A DNA stretch of 64,000 bases from JABSOG01 sp041583135 (GTDB taxonomy: Bacteria > Pseudomonadota > Gammaproteobacteria > Enterobacterales > Alteromonadaceae): contig JBFHGJ010000011.1 of assembly GCA_041583135.1 (NCBI GenBank), positions 1 to 64,000 on the forward strand, read 5' to 3'. This document shows positions 60,551 through 64,000 of this stretch, one piece after another. Position 1 is the first letter of the stretch; each line of letters starts with the position of its first letter. The notes beneath the pieces are model-generated. The model ran no database searches. It was not told the origin of the DNA and saw only the letters and a program-made list of their open reading frames with translations. The position numbers were made by a program, and so were the translations under genes.

Positions 60551-60643
60551 AGCTTGTCACATGAGGTAGAAAGTGAACCGTGGCATAAGTGTAACAGATT
60601 GTAAATTTGAATGTCAGCTTCCATTGGTTGGACCACAAAAAGC

Positions 60644-60670
60644 ACACTGCCGCGGGTTTGGCGGCAGTGT
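60644..60670 (-). terminator. Terminator of the GST-like gene
   Basis: ACACTGCCGC (60644-60653) pairs perfectly with GCGGCAGTGT (60661-60670). On the minus strand it is followed by GCTTTTTGTGG. It lies just past the GST-like stop codon and closes the RND-adaptor-GST unit. Confidence 0.8.
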
Positions 60671-60676
60671 TTGATG

Positions 60677-61318
60677 TTACTGTGCCCAGCGAAAGGAGAC
60701 TTCGCAAGTTGGTTGCTGTTGATATTGGGATATCATTTGTCGATAGGTGCTATCACTTTCAACCCAATCAATAAATGGCTGGAGTTGTTCGGCTTTATAG
60801 TTTTTTGCCGCTGCCGGCATCATGCTGTGAGCGGCTAAGAAGGTGCTAAATAACAGCACCGCACCGACATTCAGCGGTTGTTGTTGTGCTTGCACTTGCG
60901 GCCAGTAATGTTCTAGCAACAAGTCAACTGCGAAGCGATAGGTATTGATGCCCGCGTCTAACATCAGATCTGCTTGTGGACTATCGCCGAACTTTTGCTT
61001 GAGCATTCTGGCGCGAAACAAAAAGATGATCGCCGCCTCGACCTCGGCATCGGCAAGGCGGTAGAGTTTGGCATCAATGCTTTGATACCAATCTGCCGGG
61101 AGGTGATCCATGGCGATCAGCAGTGAATCGCTGCGGCTTTGACTGCCTTGTGTCAAAGTCGGCACTTGGCGCTTAGGGTTGGCGGCAAATAGCCCTTCAT
61201 CCTGAGTCATTTGCGCCCAAGTCAAAACGCTTTGTTGATGCTCAATATTCAAATGCAGCAACAGCCATTTGATGCAGCGCGAATAGGGGGAGTCATAGTT
61301 CCAGTATAAATGTAGCAT
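60677..61318 (-). CDS. Glutathione S-transferase-like protein
   Basis: The 213-residue protein has a thioredoxin-like N-terminal domain (LYWNYDSPYSRCIKWLLLH, NPKRQVPTLTQG, with SDSLLIAMDHL in the glutathione-site position) and an all-helical C-terminal domain. The substrate is unknown. It follows the RND adaptor gene after 20 bases on the same strand and ends at a strong terminator, so it is probably the last gene of the efflux operon. Confidence 0.82.
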   Translation of the reverse strand: MLHLYWNYDSPYSRCIKWLLLHLNIEHQQSVLTWAQMTQDEGLFAANPKRQVPTLTQGSQSRSDSLLIAMDHLPADWYQSIDAKLYRLADAEVEAAIIFLFRARMLKQKFGDSPQADLMLDAGINTYRFAVDLLLEHYWPQVQAQQQPLNVGAVLLFSTFLAAHSMMPAAAKNYKAEQLQPFIDWVESDSTYRQMISQYQQQPTCEVSFRWAQ

Positions 61319-61338
61319 GTTTACAAAAACTCCTAACG

Positions 61339-62367
61339 TTACAACATGGTGACTTTATCGCCATCGCCAAGTAGGCTGTTGCCTCTGATCACCACCAATT
61401 GATTGGGTTTGAGGTCGCCTTGTACAATCAGGTTTTCACCACTGCTGCCAAGCACCTTCACATCGACCAGTTCGGTTTCTTGCTTGTCATTGACACGCAC
61501 CACATATTGTCTATCGCGTTTGATGGTCAAGGCGTCGCGGCTAATGGCCAGTTGCGGGCCGCGATTGGCCAATTGCAACTCTAGTGAGAACAGTTGTCCT
61601 ACCGATAAGTTTTCGGCGCTGTCGTCTAAGGTCAAAATCACCTGCATGGTTTGTGCTTGCTTTTCTACCACCGGCAAAATGCCTCGTACGGTGCCATACA
61701 GCTGACGGCTTTGGTCGAACAGTTTGAGTGTTTGACCTTTGCTGATCTGGCTGGCGTATTTGACCGGTACTAAGGCAGTCACTTCATGGTGTTTGGTATC
61801 GACAACCGATAGCAAGCGCTGGCCACTAAGGGCATGCTGGCCGACTTTGACGTCATTTGATACCACGACACCTGTGCCTTGGGCGTACAATTTGGTGCGC
61901 TCTAAATCCAGCTTGGCCTGCTCTAAAGTGAGCTGATTAATCGATTTTTCATTGACTGCCACATTTAGCTGATAACGCAGTTTTTCAATGGTCAGCTCTG
62001 AGAGGTTTTGAGTTTTGGCCAATTTGGTGGCCGAATCGAGCTCACGACGCAAATAACCGACTTGATGGCGCGATTGACTGAGGCGGTGCTTTGCCAACTC
62101 GACCGCCAGTTTATAGTCGCGGTCGTCGAGTTTGACCAGCAAGGTGCCTTTTTCGGTTTCTGTGCCGACTGGCGCTATCCAAGTGACATCGGCATTGATG
62201 TTGGCACTGAGCATACGGCTAAACTGGTTGTTGATGTTGGCCATCACCAGCACTTTTTGCGGCTCGTCAATACTGAGCACCGGCTTGGTCATAACATTGC
62301 TGGCCAGTGCACCTAAAGGTGCCGTTACTGCCAGCAGGGCGCTGATAAGCAAATATTTACATTTCAT
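61339..62367 (-). CDS. RND efflux periplasmic adaptor (HlyD/AcrA family)
   Basis: The 342-residue protein has a signal peptide (LLISALLAVTAPLGALAS), split lipoyl halves (GTLLVKLDDRDYKLAVELAK and YAQGTGVVVSNDVKVGQHAL), a helical hairpin between them, and beta-barrel and C-terminal domains (LVVIRGNSLLGDGDKVTML). It joins the RND pump to an outer-membrane channel. Its start overlaps the pump's end by 11 bases; the adaptor gene follows the pump here instead of preceding it. Confidence 0.9.
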   Translation of the reverse strand: MKCKYLLISALLAVTAPLGALASNVMTKPVLSIDEPQKVLVMANINNQFSRMLSANINADVTWIAPVGTETEKGTLLVKLDDRDYKLAVELAKHRLSQSRHQVGYLRRELDSATKLAKTQNLSELTIEKLRYQLNVAVNEKSINQLTLEQAKLDLERTKLYAQGTGVVVSNDVKVGQHALSGQRLLSVVDTKHHEVTALVPVKYASQISKGQTLKLFDQSRQLYGTVRGILPVVEKQAQTMQVILTLDDSAENLSVGQLFSLELQLANRGPQLAISRDALTIKRDRQYVVRVNDKQETELVDVKVLGSSGENLIVQGDLKPNQLVVIRGNSLLGDGDKVTML

Positions 62368-64000
62368 GTTTCAAAGTCCTGTTGGGCGAGAAGATACGCA
62401 GTTGTGCGATCCGTTGACGTATAGGTTCAATGGTGATGATAAGCGACGGCAGCAAGGTAAAGGACAATATCAAACTCATCACCATGCCTGTGGCAATGAC
62501 GCAGGCTAGGCCGCGATAAATATCCGAACCGGCGCCGGGGTTGAGCAGCAGCGGCAGTACGCCGACGATGCTGGTTAGAGTGCTCATCAAGATGGCTCTG
62601 AGCCTTTGATTGGCGGCTTTGATCACCGCTTCGGTAATGGCGGCCCCTTCGGCTTGATTCTCTCGGGTTTGCTCTATCAATAAGATGGAGTTGTTGACCA
62701 CCAAACCAATGAGGATGGTCAGACCGGTCATGGTCAATAGGTCGAGAGATTGGTGCTGAATTAAGTTCAGTAACACTAGACCGACAAAGGCGGCGGCTAT
62801 CACCGGCACGATGCAGCTCAATACCAAAGCGGTATCGAGCAGTGAACGAAACGATATCAGCAACACAAAGCTCAGCACCAAGATGGCGTAGAAAAACTGC
62901 GTCGTTAGGCTGCTGACGGCATTTTCGAGTTTGTCGGCACTCCCGCGATATTCAATACCGAGCTGTTGTGAATACTGCTGTTTAAGTTGCGGTGCTACTT
63001 CACTGCGTAGCTGATCTAAGATTGGACCCATGGCAATATCATCAGGCACATTGAGTAATACGGTAATGGTTTTCTCACCATTGACTCGAAGTAATTTACT
63101 TGGACCGGCGCTGCGCTGAATATCCGTCAGTTCGGCAAGGGTGACGATGCCTGCATTCGGCGTCCAGATGGGAATATTGCCGAGGGCTTCCGGGGTGTGC
63201 CATTGGTTGGTTTGGGCAAAGGTTTTAAGTCGTTTGTTGCCGTTAAAGTAGTCACCGATATAACTGCCGTCGGTAACCGCTTTGACCACGGCGGAGACCT
63301 GCGCATAGGTCACCCCCGCTTGGCGAATACGATGCTCTTTGGGGGTGATCAATAGCTGTGGTTGAGCCATGTTGATGTCGGGCGTAATGCGTACGCTTAG
63401 CCCTTTAATGGTGTCGTTGATCTTGTTTTTGGCTGTAACGGCGGCTTCGGCTAAGCTGTCTTGGTTCAAGCCACTGAGATTCATTTCGATGGTTTTGCTT
63501 GACGCCAATGAGGCCGTCAACAATGAGCGTCTAGCAACATAGGGCTGAACGTCAAACAGTCCTGCGAGTATTTCCTCTCGGACTAAGGTGATCAACGCAT
63601 CGGCATCGGCGACATCTTTGGGGTAGACGAATAAGACGTTGGCACCGTCGAACGATGAAAAGATATAGCTCTTGATCTGTGGCGATTGGCCTTGCTCATA
63701 ATAGGGCTTGAGGCGATCGACCACAATATCACCAAACTCTCGCTCCATGACTTTGACATTGCTGCCGTTTGGCACGGTCATAAAGGCGATAATGCCATCG
63801 GAGTTGGCCTTAGGCAGGAAGTCGATTTGCGGTGTCCATTTGTAAAACACCCAAGCGGTAGCGGCCACAAACAAGGCTAAGATGGCACTACGGGCAACGA
63901 ACGTGGTATGGGCCAGTTGCATCACCTTATTCAAGCGTGGGTATTGATGCTGTTGACGCTTAATCGACTGGTTGTCGTTGAGTAAAAAGTAAAGCAGTGG
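62357..64000 (-). CDS. RND multidrug efflux permease, C-terminal half (cut by window end)
   Basis: The frame is open to the right edge, with 547 residues visible of an expected ~1030. The visible part begins before TM7 (FVARSAILALFVAATAWVFY) and includes the second porter loop (DFLPKANSDGIIAFMTVPNG) and helices 8-12 with FRSLLDTALVLSCIVPVIAA and GLTILIGLVVNNSILLIEQT. It is an AcrB/HAE1-type proton-driven pump in the inner membrane. Its end overlaps the adaptor start. An outer-membrane partner is not visible. Confidence 0.92.
   Translation of the reverse strand, partial: PLLYFLLNDNQSIKRQQHQYPRLNKVMQLAHTTFVARSAILALFVAATAWVFYKWTPQIDFLPKANSDGIIAFMTVPNGSNVKVMEREFGDIVVDRLKPYYEQGQSPQIKSYIFSSFDGANVLFVYPKDVADADALITLVREEILAGLFDVQPYVARRSLLTASLASSKTIEMNLSGLNQDSLAEAAVTAKNKINDTIKGLSVRITPDINMAQPQLLITPKEHRIRQAGVTYAQVSAVVKAVTDGSYIGDYFNGNKRLKTFAQTNQWHTPEALGNIPIWTPNAGIVTLAELTDIQRSAGPSKLLRVNGEKTITVLLNVPDDIAMGPILDQLRSEVAPQLKQQYSQQLGIEYRGSADKLENAVSSLTTQFFYAILVLSFVLLISFRSLLDTALVLSCIVPVIAAAFVGLVLLNLIQHQSLDLLTMTGLTILIGLVVNNSILLIEQTRENQAEGAAITEAVIKAANQRLRAILMSTLTSIVGVLPLLLNPGAGSDIYRGLACVIATGMVMSLILSFTLLPSLIITIEPIRQRIAQLRIFSPNRTLKHEM

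Noticed and set aside
1..64000. tRNA or rRNA genes, prophage or integrative element boundaries
   Set aside because: No cloverleaf-like or rRNA sequence, integrase, phage structural gene or att-like duplication was recognised; apart from the RAYT the window reads as stable chromosome.

Overview
The window looks like a chromosomal segment of a free-living, probably marine gammaproteobacterium of the Alteromonadales (Shewanella-like). Three things point there: the block rpsT / murJ-ribF-ileS-lspA-fkpB-ispH in its usual gammaproteobacterial order, a MipA/OmpV-DUF3019-two-component operon, and the number of stand-alone response regulators, cyclases and a giant hybrid kinase. GC content is moderate by eye. 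I see no rRNA, tRNA, CRISPR array, prophage or plasmid functions. This assignment is inference from gene content and order only.

Layout. 1-1.8 kb: the tail of an unknown gene, two small ORFs and ilvE. 2.2-8.8 kb: the most unusual locus. It holds an ECF-type sigma factor with a hydrophobic C-terminal tail, an overlapping single-pass anti-sigma-like protein, an animal-type haem peroxidase, a 156-residue unknown protein and an exported TPR-CHAT protease-like protein. It is followed by a membrane-bound XRE-type regulator whose promoter carries six CTGTC-like heptamers in 11-bp register (PhoB/OmpR style). 9.7-14.9 kb: a double alpha/beta-hydrolase lipoprotein, a dienoyl-CoA isomerase, an aromatic amino acid permease and a periplasmic solute-binding protein. 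14.9-20.7 kb (minus): a YIP1-family protein and a translationally coupled MacAB-like exporter plus LytS/LytR-type two-component operon. 20.7-25.3 kb: an esterase with TPRs, a CadC-like sensor and an acyltransferase with an added winged-helix-like tail.

25.3-28.6 kb: a MarR regulator, a divergent VOC-family gene and hpd (4-hydroxyphenylpyruvate dioxygenase). A perfect 34-bp palindrome lies before the VOC gene and a 23/26 copy of its core lies before hpd, so both genes probably answer to the same MarR protein. A REP-associated (Y1) transposase flanked by GTGTCWGACAC repeats sits between them. 29-36 kb: small envelope proteins, a UvrD-like helicase with a LexA-like site, and the four-gene MipA/DUF3019/response regulator/kinase operon. 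36-46.7 kb: two amidohydrolase-like exported proteins (one without metal ligands), a cold-shock protein, a ~2000-residue pseudokinase/ATPase/histidine kinase/REC/HPt protein, an alkyltransferase-like protein and a SixA-like phosphatase.

46.7-57.3 kb: small proteins, a CheY-like regulator, then the housekeeping block for S20, lipid II flippase, flavin synthesis, Ile-tRNA synthetase, lipoprotein signal peptidase, FKBP and IspH. 57.3-64 kb: an exported Tpx-like peroxiredoxin, a REC-CheC protein paired with a PAS-GGDEF cyclase, a GST-like protein, and an RND permease (cut by the window end) with its adaptor.

The best candidate for an undescribed system is the sigma/anti-sigma/peroxidase/CHAT locus. 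The best-supported new regulatory link is the shared MarR-type operator of the VOC gene and hpd.
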